NCBI GenBank assembly: GCA_964461535.1
Contig: CAYWUY010000004.1
Coordinates: 1-64,000, forward strand
DNA length: 64,000 nt
Origin: Flavipsychrobacter sp964461535
Lineage (GTDB): Bacteria > Bacteroidota > Bacteroidia > Chitinophagales > Chitinophagaceae
Direction of reading: 5' to 3'
Part shown: positions 55,220-62,667 of the stretch, one piece after another
How the letters are laid out: every line of letters starts with the position of its first letter
Numbering within the stretch: position 1 is the stretch's first letter
Made by a program: the position numbers and the translations under genes
The notes under the pieces: generated by a model
Databases searched by the model: none
What the model was told of the DNA's origin: nothing
Seen by the model: the letters and a program-made list of their open reading frames with translations, nothing else

Positions 55220-56809
55220 ATGAGCTCTGAGGCGACACAATCATTAGTTACTTGGTGGAACGAGGTAGAATTTGACGGTAAAGCGTTATACAGCATAGAT
55301 GAAAATGGTGCTATTACGCTTAAAGCTAACCACTCTTTATTGCCTGAACGTACTGTGGCTACAGTTACGGAGGAAAATAAAGAGGTAGTACTTAAGAATC
55401 TTAAAGAACGCTACGATGCACTAGTAGCTAAAACTACTGAACTAGAAGTAGAATGGCTGGCAACAGAAGATAAAACTAAGCTAGCCGATAAACTTGAACA
55501 TCTGAAAGACCAGCTAGCGCATGCTAATGCACTGGGAGATATGCTAAAACCCACCAACATTGTTGCTGAATGGGTGAGGGCTTTAGATGAGATAGTAACT
55601 GTGCACTACCAAGAAAAACTAAAGCTGATGCTAGAGGCTGAAAGCCTTGCTCAAAGCACAGAATGGAAAGAAACTACACAGTTTTATAAAGAAGTAGCAG
55701 ATAAATGGAAGCTATGTGGTTACGTAGACCGCAAGCGCAATGACGAGCTATGGAATAGAGTAGAGGCGGCTAAAAATACCTTTATGGATAGAAAGCGTGC
55801 TCATTTTGAAAATGAGGAAAAAGACATGCTTTCGACCCTAGACTTAAAAATAGAGCTGGCTGAAAAAGCAGAAGCACTAGCTAACTCTGAAGATTGGAAA
55901 GCTACTACCGAGGCTTACCATAATATTATAGAGCAGTGGAAGAGCATTGGCCGCACATTGCCTAAAAAGAATGAAGAACTATGGCAGCGTATCAATGCTG
56001 CTAAGAGTGTCTTCTTCGATAGAAAAAAGCTGCATTTTAATAAAATACAAGAAGAGCAAGAGGCTAACCTGGCTGTAAAAACCGCTTTGGTAGAAAAGGC
56101 TGAAACTCTTAAAGATAGTACAGACTGGAACAGCACGGCACAGCTTTTTGCATCTATGATGGAAGAGTGGAAAAAGACCGGACGTGTACCTCAGGAGCAT
56201 TCTGAAGAGCTTTGGAAGCGTTTTACTACCGCGCAAGAGCATTTCTTTGATGCACGTAGGCAGCACAACTCTCAAATAAAGCAAACCCTTGATAACAACT
56301 ATCAGCAGAAGTCGGCTTTGTTGAAGCGTGCTGAGGAGTTGAAGAACTCAAGCAGATGGGGTGAAGTAACCCAAGAAATGAACCAGCTTTTTGAGGACTG
56401 GAAAAAAATAGGTCCTGTGCCGCGTGAGCACAACAATACCCTATGGGATGCTTTTATAGCTGCACGTAAGCATTTCTTTGCTCGTAAAGATGCTAATAGA
56501 GACCAACGTAAGGAGTATGCTAAGGCTATGAAGTCTGCCAGAACTGAGCAGGCCTACAACCTGGTAATGAAAATGAGGGATGAAATAGCACAAGAGGAAG
56601 AGCGCTTTGCCGACCTAAAAAATGCTATGGAGAACATTACTCCGGGTAAGAAAGCCGAGGAACTGCGCACTCACCTTGAGGTGCTGATAAAGGATAGCGA
56701 GGCTAAAATGAGAAGACTGAAAGAGAAGCTAGCTGCCGGAGAAGACGAATTAAAATCTATAAAAGATAAAGAAGAGGCCGCTGCTAATAAAGAAGCTGCT
56801 GAACAATAA
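55220..56809 (+). CDS. DUF349 repeat protein
   Basis: The 529-residue helical protein contains at least four DUF349 repeats (about residues 150-205, 222-277, 298-353 and 370-425), each built on a W..T.....EWK..GR or similar core and an ELW.RF.AA...FF.R end. It is strongly charged with coiled-coil ends (Glu/Lys-rich from about 470). Distant relatives are RNA-binding or stress proteins in other bacteria. The function here is unknown. The 55 bp to nhaA hold a convergent terminator. Confidence 0.85.
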   Translation: MSSEATQSLVTWWNEVEFDGKALYSIDENGAITLKANHSLLPERTVATVTEENKEVVLKNLKERYDALVAKTTELEVEWLATEDKTKLADKLEHLKDQLAHANALGDMLKPTNIVAEWVRALDEIVTVHYQEKLKLMLEAESLAQSTEWKETTQFYKEVADKWKLCGYVDRKRNDELWNRVEAAKNTFMDRKRAHFENEEKDMLSTLDLKIELAEKAEALANSEDWKATTEAYHNIIEQWKSIGRTLPKKNEELWQRINAAKSVFFDRKKLHFNKIQEEQEANLAVKTALVEKAETLKDSTDWNSTAQLFASMMEEWKKTGRVPQEHSEELWKRFTTAQEHFFDARRQHNSQIKQTLDNNYQQKSALLKRAEELKNSSRWGEVTQEMNQLFEDWKKIGPVPREHNNTLWDAFIAARKHFFARKDANRDQRKEYAKAMKSARTEQAYNLVMKMRDEIAQEEERFADLKNAMENITPGKKAEELRTHLEVLIKDSEAKMRRLKEKLAAGEDELKSIKDKEEAAANKEAAEQ

Positions 56810-56831
56810 ACGTACTTAGTATAGCAAGTGC

Positions 56832-56857
56832 ATAGCCGGGGCAGTAGTCTCGGCTAT
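56832..56857. terminator. Intrinsic terminator between convergent genes
   Basis: 7-bp stem atagccg/cggctat with a loop of about 12 nt, followed by tgtatttt, between the DUF349 gene and nhaA. Confidence 0.6.
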
Positions 56858-56863
56858 TGTATT

Positions 56864-58024
56864 TTAGGCTTGTGGCCGTGGTAAAGTAAAATGCAGTAGC
56901 ACCAGGCCTGATATAGCAGATAGTGCCGATGCCGTAATGATGGCAATTTTAGAGGCATCTACAATGGTGGTATTGCTAAATGCCAGCAGGGTAACGAATA
57001 TAGACATGGTAAAACCTATGCCCCCAAGTAGCCCTAGTCCGGCTATATTTATCCATTTAAGCTCTCTTGGTTTGGCGCATAACTTTAGGTATATAGCTAC
57101 AAAGCTAAAGCTAATGATGCCCAGCGGCTTGCCCAATAACAACCCGGCGGCTATGCCTAAGTTGTTAGTAGTAAAAAGGGTATCGGCAGAGGCATTACCT
57201 AGCACTATGGCAGTATTGGCCAGTGCAAATATGGGTAGTATACCAAAGGATACCGGACGGTGCAGGAAGTGTTGCAGCTTGTAGGATATAGAGTCTTCGC
57301 TGCCGGTGCCAAAGGGAATAACGAATGCCAGTAGCACACCCGATAGGGTAGCATGCACACCACTGTGTAGCATGCACCACCACATGGCTACGCCTCCTAT
57401 CAAGTAGGGTAACAGTACATTTACCTTGAGTCTATTACATATGCCTAGTACGGTAAATATGCCTAGTGCAGCGCCCAAATAGCCCCATGCCAAACCTTTG
57501 CTGTAAAATAGTGCTATGGTTATAATGGCGCCTAGATCGTCTATAACGGCTAGGGCGGTTAGGAATATTTTCATGGAGGGCGGAACCCTATTCCCAAGTA
57601 GCGATAGCACCCCTAGCGCAAAGGCTATGTCGGTAGCCATAGGTATGCCAGCGCCCGAACTATAAGGGGTATTATAGTTGCATGCCAAATGTATAGCCGC
57701 TGGCACTAGCATGCCGCCCAGGGCGGCTACCGCAGGTAGCAGTGCTGTTTTTAGGTTAGATAATTCACCTATATACACTTCGCGCTCTAGCTCTAGCCCT
57801 ATCATAAGGAAGAAGATGGCCATAAGCCCGTCGTTTATCCAGTGGGTAAGTTCATGGCCGCCAGCATGTATATTCCAGATGCCTAGATAGGCCGACTGTG
57901 TAGCCGTGGTATTGCTAAGTAGTAGAGATGCTACAGTACATATAAGCAAGATAATGCCCCCCGACTTTTCACTCTCGAAAAAGTCGGTAAAGAGCTTGCT
58001 TAGTTTAATAGTTCTACCCCTCAT
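56864..58024 (-). CDS. nhaA: Na+/H+ antiporter NhaA
   Basis: The 386-residue membrane protein has about 11-12 hydrophobic helices and the NhaA signatures: TDIAFALGVLSLLG near residue 130, the essential Asp pair in AVIDDLGAI near 162, and GGIGFTMSIFV near 334. It expels Na+ for H+ in pH and salt homeostasis. The sampled line 57541-57600 has 29 G/C of 60, richer than most of the window. Confidence 0.93.
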   Translation of the reverse strand: MRGRTIKLSKLFTDFFESEKSGGIILLICTVASLLLSNTTATQSAYLGIWNIHAGGHELTHWINDGLMAIFFLMIGLELEREVYIGELSNLKTALLPAVAALGGMLVPAAIHLACNYNTPYSSGAGIPMATDIAFALGVLSLLGNRVPPSMKIFLTALAVIDDLGAIITIALFYSKGLAWGYLGAALGIFTVLGICNRLKVNVLLPYLIGGVAMWWCMLHSGVHATLSGVLLAFVIPFGTGSEDSISYKLQHFLHRPVSFGILPIFALANTAIVLGNASADTLFTTNNLGIAAGLLLGKPLGIISFSFVAIYLKLCAKPRELKWINIAGLGLLGGIGFTMSIFVTLLAFSNTTIVDASKIAIITASALSAISGLVLLHFTLPRPQA

Positions 58025-58149
58025 GCCTAAGGCAAATGTAGTGTTTTTGAGTTTTGTTATAAGACCATGCTTGTTAATATAGGTGTTATAGAAAGCCGAA
58101 AAATCGTAGCGTACTGTATATGCAATTATACCTCATGGTCATGTGTATG

Positions 58150-58157
58150 TATATTTG
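58150..58157 (+). promoter_or_regulatory. -7 promoter element of the AraC-type gene
   Basis: TATATTTG matches TAnnTTTG and ends 4 nt before the ATG at 58162. This places the transcription start at the codon and argues against the longer frame that starts at 58120. Confidence 0.5.
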
Positions 58158-58161
58158 TAAT

Positions 58162-58995
58162 ATGGATGCGGTATACATTATTCCGGATATGCTAGTGGGT
58201 GGCCTGCCTGAGACGCCTGCTATTGTGCACACTTATGTGGGTACATCTAATCTGGAACGCCAAAAGGTACAGCTAAATAGTTATACGTTCAGCTTTTTGC
58301 GTGCGGGTACTAAAAGGGTAGTACATGGTGCAGATGTATGCTCTATTGATGCATCGGCATTTGTACTGATGCGTGCTGGAAACTGCCTGATGACAGAGCA
58401 CCTTACGGATGAGGCAGGCTATGAAAGCGTACTGCTGTTTTTTACTGCAGATTTGCTAGGGCAAATACTTGACCGACACCCGGAGCTACGTGCTGCACCC
58501 GATGCTATGCACATAAATAGTGTGGTAGCTTTTAACTACGACCATTATATACAAGCATTTGTAAATAGCCTGGAACATATAAAAGATACGCCTAAACTGC
58601 TTGAACTTAAGGTAGAGGAGATACTACTGTATCTGCACCAAAAAGATGCAAGTGCGGTAACAGGCATGCTGGCTGCGGCTATTACCCTTAGCGACGATGA
58701 GCTGTACTTTAAGCAAGTAGTGGTGGCTAATGCTCACTTGTCTGTAGATGATCTCTGCTTTATGACCCACAAAAGTAGGTCTACCTTTCAGCGGGTGTTT
58801 CAGCGCATATTTGGCATGCCGCCCGGTAAGTGGCTACTGGAGAAGCGTATGGAGCATGCCGCTTACCTACTGAAACACAAGCACTTGCGCCCAACCGATG
58901 TGTATACTGAAGTGGGCTTTGAAAATCTATCGGCTTTTTCTGCAGCTTTTAAGCAACACTACGGGGTGACGCCTATGCACTACCGACAGCAGTAA
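58162..58995 (+). CDS. AraC-family transcription regulator
   Basis: From the ATG at 58162 (MDAVYIIPD) the product has 277 residues. The C-terminal AraC HTH pair spans about residues 190-275: SVDDLCFMTHKSRSTFQRVF, then PTDVYTEVGFENLSAFSAAFK and the end YGVTPMHYRQQ. The N-terminal half is a sensing domain of unassigned type. It is followed after 107 bp by a PEBP gene on the same strand, which it may control. Confidence 0.88.
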   Translation: MDAVYIIPDMLVGGLPETPAIVHTYVGTSNLERQKVQLNSYTFSFLRAGTKRVVHGADVCSIDASAFVLMRAGNCLMTEHLTDEAGYESVLLFFTADLLGQILDRHPELRAAPDAMHINSVVAFNYDHYIQAFVNSLEHIKDTPKLLELKVEEILLYLHQKDASAVTGMLAAAITLSDDELYFKQVVVANAHLSVDDLCFMTHKSRSTFQRVFQRIFGMPPGKWLLEKRMEHAAYLLKHKHLRPTDVYTEVGFENLSAFSAAFKQHYGVTPMHYRQQ

Positions 58996-59102
58996 TATGA
59001 CTAAATAGCACTACTTTTTGGCAGAAATGCGTAACAATGCCCTGTGATGCCGTGGCTAGCTTTGCAGTATATATTATTACTAATAGTAAAACTATACTGA
59101 AC

Positions 59103-59639
59103 ATGAAAAAGCTACTACTGACAGTGGGCCTTAGCGTAAGTGCTGCTATGGCATGGGCGCAAAACTTTACCTTAAAAAGCCCGGGACTGGGTGGGCAAGC
59201 CACACAAAAAGAATTTTTTAACGGCTTTGGTTGCAACGGGCAAAATATATCTCCGGCACTGCAATGGGAAAATGCCCCGGCAGGTACTGCCTATTATGCT
59301 GTTACCATATATGATAAGGATGCGCCTACAGGTAGTGGCTGGTGGCACTGGATAATGTTTAACATACCCGCTAGTGTGACCCAACTAAAAGCTAATGCCG
59401 GAGATGTGAGCCAACACCTGGCACCGGAGGGTGCAGTGCAAAGTATAACCGACTATGGAAAGCCGGGTTATGGTGGCCCTTGCCCGCCTGCAGGCCCTGC
59501 CCACCAATATGTAATAACCGTATATGCACTAAAAAACAAACTAGACCTGGATAAAAACGCCAGTCCTGCTATGGTGGGTTTTTATTTGAATGCGGGTGCC
59601 TTGGCTAAGGCTTCTGTAGTGTTTTATGCCCAACAGTAG
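59103..59639 (+). CDS. YbhB/YbcL-type PEBP protein, exported
   Basis: From the ATG at 59103 the product has 178 residues with a signal peptide (MKKLLLTVGLSVSAAMAWAQ). The phosphatidylethanolamine-binding-protein fold shows the YAVTIYDKDAPTG block near residue 61 and YGGPCPPAGPAHQYVITVYAL near 122-142, the conserved ligand pocket. Bacterial members are periplasmic or cytoplasmic with poorly known roles. It is the last gene before the long non-coding region. Confidence 0.88.
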   Translation: MKKLLLTVGLSVSAAMAWAQNFTLKSPGLGGQATQKEFFNGFGCNGQNISPALQWENAPAGTAYYAVTIYDKDAPTGSGWWHWIMFNIPASVTQLKANAGDVSQHLAPEGAVQSITDYGKPGYGGPCPPAGPAHQYVITVYALKNKLDLDKNASPAMVGFYLNAGALAKASVVFYAQQ

Positions 59640-59667
59640 GTAGCCTTACTTTAGCTAGCTGCAAAAT

Positions 59668-59676
59668 TGTGGATAA
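59668..59676 (-). promoter_or_regulatory. DnaA-box-like site
   Basis: On the minus strand it reads TTATCCACA, the perfect consensus DnaA box. Two further sites in the same orientation match 8 of 9 positions (60074-60082 and 60116-60124). Confidence 0.4.
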
Positions 59677-59763
59677 AGGTATTTTTTATAAAATAGGGTA
59701 TAATCTGCTGGCTGAAAGTGTGTAAGTGTTTGATAATAAACTATTTACACTAAAAATAGCCAG

Positions 59764-59858
59764 GGTATAGACCGGTATTTTACCAGGTATTTTAGGTATA
59801 AAAACGGCGTTTTAGGTATATTATACCCAAAATATACCCTATTATACCCAAATATACC
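59764..59858. repeat. Phased GGTAT(A)/(T)ATACC array
   Basis: GGTAT or GGTATA starts at 59764, 59774, 59786, 59795 and 59815. TATACC then starts at 59822, 59833, 59843 and 59853. Spacing is close to 10 bp (one helical turn) in most steps, and the orientation switches at the dyad ggtata-t-tatacc near 59821. Two more forward copies lie just upstream, at 59678 and 59697. Confidence 0.75.
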
Positions 59859-59942
59859 TTTTGCAAAGTATTGATAAACAAGCATTTATATAGTATGTGT
59901 ATACTATAAGTATAGCGTTTTTTGCTGTAAATCCTGCTAAAA

Positions 59943-59992
59943 GTGTACACTTATGCCTATGCAGGAGGCTTAATCCTGATATAGGTGTACAC
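59943..59992. repeat. 12-bp inverted repeat built on GTGTACAC
   Basis: Arm 59943-59954 (gtgtacacttat) and arm 59981-59992 (ataggtgtacac) are complementary at 11 of 12 positions around a 26-bp centre that has its own short inverted repeat agga/tcct. Each arm contains the palindrome GTGTACAC. Confidence 0.65.
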
Positions 59993-60034
59993 CCTTTATG
60001 ACCACTCCCCACAATGACAAAGAACTATTGAAGC

Positions 60035-60078
60035 CCACAAATGTAAATAGCAGCCCCCTAAAGGCTGCTATTTTGTGG
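60035..60078. terminator. Hairpin downstream of AbiEii
   Basis: Inner stem aaatagcagcc/ggctgctattt (11 bp, perfect, 7-nt loop) with an outer ccacaa/ttgtgg stem. It lies 130 bp past the AbiEii stop codon on the minus strand and could close that transcript. Confidence 0.55.
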
Positions 60079-60121
60079 ATATGTTGTAGAGGAATTTTTT
60101 ATTGTAAAATATTTGGTGGAT

Positions 60122-60167
60122 AATCGGTTATTTCCCGATTATGTGGTGGGGATTTTACAGTTTTGAT
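60122..60167. repeat. AbiE-flanking repeat, left copy
   Basis: Structure aatcgg-N7-ccgattatgt-N7-attttacag followed by ttttgat, with the same spacing as the right copy at 61715-61761. It contains a 6-bp inverted repeat (aatcgg/ccgatt). The copy lies 40 bp beyond the 3' end of the toxin gene. Confidence 0.75.
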
Positions 60168-60206
60168 GGGTTTACAGGATTCTTATGAGTGTTTTACTAA
60201 GTATTA

Positions 60207-61058
60207 TTAATTGAATTTTAAGTGCTTGACCAAATCTGTAAAGTATTGTTTATTCCAAATATTTATTACGCTACTATCAGATATAAAACGAGCGGCATCC
60301 TCTTTAATACTATCAAACGATACTGTATCTATTTTTTGATGTAATATTTTAAGAAATTGTTCTTTTGTCATCTCTTTTTCTTGCCAATGCCCACTGTCTA
60401 TAGCTCTCATTAAAAAATGGTTGATATTTAGTGGTGTTCCTTTCTTTATATACCATTCTAAGTCATACCAGTCCCTACCTTTTACCCTATTCTCCCATTT
60501 GCGAAATAGAAGGGCATGCATTTTTCCGGCAAACAAATCGGGTAACCTAAAGCATTTTACATAAAATGAGTATGGTCGTAATAGTAGCTTTTCTTCTGTT
60601 TCAAATCCTAATGGTGGAACTCGATCTACTTCAATTTTTATTTTAATATTAGGAGATATATTTACCCCATTTTGTTTTATTACATCTTCCAATATTAGTT
60701 CTTTCCATAACGTCTCTTGTTTTAGGAACGCAGATTCTACACTTGATAGCGTGGTTTTCTTTTTTTCTTTAATACTTACTGTCATTCCCACTGCTTTAAA
60801 TTCTGTGATTAATCCATCAAAATATGGTTCTAAAGAAAAATCTGTTTCCTTTTCTAATAAAGAGAAATCTAAGTCTTCAGAAAATCTATCTAATCCATAA
60901 AATATTCTTAATGCAGTACCTCCGTAAAAAGCTGCCTTTTCAAAGAAACCTGCTCTATGCAATCCTGCTAAAGCTATTTCTTGCATTATTTCTCTTAGTG
61001 CGGCTGATGCATCTTGTTGATTTTGCGGATTGTATTCTTGCAGCCATTCTTTAATCAT
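60207..61058 (-). CDS. AbiEii-type nucleotidyltransferase toxin
   Basis: The 283-residue protein has the AbiEii/AbiGii nucleotidyltransferase motif FYGGTALRIFYGLDRFSEDL near residues 44-63 (GG then the Asp pair in SEDLDFS) and a C-terminal KMHALLFRKWENRVKGRDWYD segment near 200. In type IV abortive-infection systems this toxin arrests growth by modifying tRNA or nucleotides and blocks phage. It overlaps the upstream antitoxin gene by 4 bp. Confidence 0.9.
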   Translation of the reverse strand: MIKEWLQEYNPQNQQDASAALREIMQEIALAGLHRAGFFEKAAFYGGTALRIFYGLDRFSEDLDFSLLEKETDFSLEPYFDGLITEFKAVGMTVSIKEKKKTTLSSVESAFLKQETLWKELILEDVIKQNGVNISPNIKIKIEVDRVPPLGFETEEKLLLRPYSFYVKCFRLPDLFAGKMHALLFRKWENRVKGRDWYDLEWYIKKGTPLNINHFLMRAIDSGHWQEKEMTKEQFLKILHQKIDTVSFDSIKEDAARFISDSSVINIWNKQYFTDLVKHLKFN

Positions 61059-61693
61059 AAGGTGCTTATTGTTTTTATTAGCATATTTAGGCTACTTGCT
61101 TTAGGGGCATGCTCTAGCCAGGTGGTCATTTCTTCTAGGTTTAGCTGTTGTAGGTATTCTTCATCTATACGCATATCTTCTACAAGAAATGCCAGTGTTT
61201 GTTTTACACTGCGTAAAAATATACCACTAGTCAGTATTACTTTATCGCATAGGGCTTTTTCCGGTGATGCCACCAATGCTACTTGTTTTGCGCTAAGGTT
61301 TAGCCTGCGAATGCCAAAACTATAATATGGGAATGCTAGATGTTGGTAGCTAAATGAACCTACTTGTGTATTGTATGTTTTAGTAGCCTGTAGGGTAACT
61401 GATGTAGTTTGATATACCCGCTCAGGAATAAAGCCCCAGTAAGATAGTGCTGATTCTAGAGATACATAGCTAGGCCCTCTTAAATGATTAGCCATAAGAA
61501 AGGGTTCTGGCTTTTGTATGTTCAGCTTAGGCCCCGGAATGTATAGTCCTTTCTTTAAGGTAGTAAGCATGCCAGCCTTAACCAGTTCATTTATTTTGTC
61601 ATTGGGACGTTTATACTTACCAAGCACATGCAGCATTACCTGATGTGTTAGCGGTTCTTCGGCAAAGGCTTGTATGGTATCTGTGAATGACAA
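61055..61693 (-). CDS. AbiEi-type antitoxin
   Basis: The 212-residue protein has an N-terminal winged-helix region (about residues 15-55, with the KINELVKAGMLTTLKKGLY wing) and the AbiEi C-terminal block (about 75-180: SYVSLESALSYWG and SPEKALCDKVIL). In AbiE systems this protein both neutralises the AbiEii effect and represses its own promoter through inverted repeats. Start codon: TTG. No earlier ATG exists in frame. It is the first gene of the two-gene operon. Confidence 0.88.
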   Translation of the reverse strand: MSFTDTIQAFAEEPLTHQVMLHVLGKYKRPNDKINELVKAGMLTTLKKGLYIPGPKLNIQKPEPFLMANHLRGPSYVSLESALSYWGFIPERVYQTTSVTLQATKTYNTQVGSFSYQHLAFPYYSFGIRRLNLSAKQVALVASPEKALCDKVILTSGIFLRSVKQTLAFLVEDMRIDEEYLQQLNLEEMTTWLEHAPKASSLNMLIKTISTL

Positions 61694-61706
61694 CTTGCTA
61701 AATATT

Positions 61707-61763
61707 TTATCAAAAATCGGAAATAATCCGATTATGTAAAAATAATTTTACAGATTTTGATAA
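61707..61763 (-). promoter_or_regulatory. Nested inverted repeats upstream of abiE operon
   Basis: Outer arms ttatcaaaaatc (61707-61718) and gattttgataa (61753-61763), a perfect inner repeat aatcgg-N7-ccgatt (61715-61733), and a gtaaaa/ttttac pair (61736-61751). The whole sits 14 bp upstream of the AbiEi start codon, where AbiEi-type autorepression would act. Confidence 0.6.
61715..61761. repeat. AbiE-flanking repeat, right copy
   Basis: Structure aatcgg-N7-ccgattatgt-N7-attttacag, then one extra base and ttttgat. All conserved blocks and both 7-nt spacings equal those of the left copy at 60122-60167; the spacers differ in sequence. Confidence 0.75.
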
Positions 61764-61875
61764 TGGTTGTTATACTAGTACCCATTTCAGTTAATCTAAT
61801 TTACTTGAATTTATTTGATAAATTTAAAGACACATAAAGTTTCTATTTTCTGTATTTTTAGTTTTATTTACAAAT

Positions 61876-62613
61876 ATGAATTTGCAGTCGAATCATTCAC
61901 AGTTAATAGACTGGTTTAAAGAAAATAATATATTAGTAGTTGAAGCTGAGGTTAATGTAGGTAAGACACTTTCAGTTCTATTTACTCCTGATACTGATGG
62001 AATTAATTCATTTAAAGCAGTTTTAAATACATTAAATGGACGCATAGTGTTTCACAGTTATTATTACTTATCAACTGATACCTATAATGAGTATTTAAAT
62101 TATGTAAACGGGCTCAATGATGTAGACATATATGATGAATATATAAGGCTTGAAAAATATAAAGATAAAATTTTACATTATTCAATATATCTCATTGAAA
62201 ATAGTGTAGTCTATGCGATTGAAGATGAGGTTGAAGAAGCTGATATATTTTATAAAACGCAAAAGATATTGCAGAAAGTTATTGAGTATGCACAAAAAAA
62301 TTATATACCAGATGATATGATAGGTGTTTACGCTAATAAGTTAGCTAATCATGAGAACTATCCGAAGACTAAAAATAGAAACCAAAAAGTATTATTGGCT
62401 GAACAACTTTTTCCTGAGTTGGGTGAGTATGATGGTAATACTTATCTTATTATTAATAATCGTGCTGAGGCTATATATGAATTAGAAGTAAAACCACTAA
62501 ATGAGAAAAAATTAATGGATAATATTCAAAAATTGAAAAACGAAGGAAAAAACAAGGTAAGTATATGTTCAATTCTTAAAATATCAAAGCACATAGTAGA
62601 TAAGTATTATTAA
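61876..62613 (+). CDS. Hypothetical protein with C-terminal resolvase-like HTH
   Basis: A 245-residue, AT-rich gene product without a recognised family. The N-terminal 40 residues are mixed alpha/beta (WFKENNILVVEAEVNVG), followed by Tyr/Asp-rich helical sequence. The last 27 residues (KNEGKNKVSICSILKISKHI then VDKYY) follow the pattern of the helix-turn-helix at the end of Hin-type recombinases and transposases. The sampled line 62101-62160 has only 17 G/C of 60. It is divergent from the AbiE operon, sharing the 182-bp spacer. A DNA-binding role is inference. Confidence 0.6.
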   Translation: MNLQSNHSQLIDWFKENNILVVEAEVNVGKTLSVLFTPDTDGINSFKAVLNTLNGRIVFHSYYYLSTDTYNEYLNYVNGLNDVDIYDEYIRLEKYKDKILHYSIYLIENSVVYAIEDEVEEADIFYKTQKILQKVIEYAQKNYIPDDMIGVYANKLANHENYPKTKNRNQKVLLAEQLFPELGEYDGNTYLIINNRAEAIYELEVKPLNEKKLMDNIQKLKNEGKNKVSICSILKISKHIVDKYY

Positions 62614-62667
62614 ATTAAATGTATATTAGTGTTATTTAGTATTGCCGAGTTGTAATTCCTATAAATT

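Larger units (their letters stand above)
59640..60206. other. 567-bp non-coding region with structured repeats and DnaA-box-like sites
   Basis: The only gap above 300 bp in the window. No convincing gene is found on either strand. It holds, in order: a perfect DnaA-box match on the minus strand (59668-59676), a phased GGTAT/ATACC array (59764-59858), an 8-bp inverted repeat tatagtat/atactata around 59889-59908, a long inverted repeat (59943-59992), a hairpin (60035-60078), two more near DnaA boxes (60074-60082, 60116-60124) and one copy of the AbiE-flanking repeat (60122-60167). Confidence 0.6.

Noticed and set aside
58120..58161. Upstream start of the AraC-type gene
   Set aside because: A -7 element lies inside the extension, so a transcript could not include it.
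59998..60123. 41-codon ORF in the non-coding region (ATG at 59998)
   Set aside because: It runs through the 60035-60078 hairpin, has unusual composition and ends inside the AbiE-flanking repeat. No homologue is recognisable.
59640..60206. CRISPR array in the repeat-rich gap
   Set aside because: The GGTAT motifs are 5-6 bp with ~10-bp spacing and switch orientation; there are no 25-35-bp direct repeats with unique spacers and no cas genes.
60207..61693. Insertion sequence around AbiE
   Set aside because: No transposase gene or terminal inverted repeats with a target duplication; the flanking repeats are direct repeats of an operator-like sequence.
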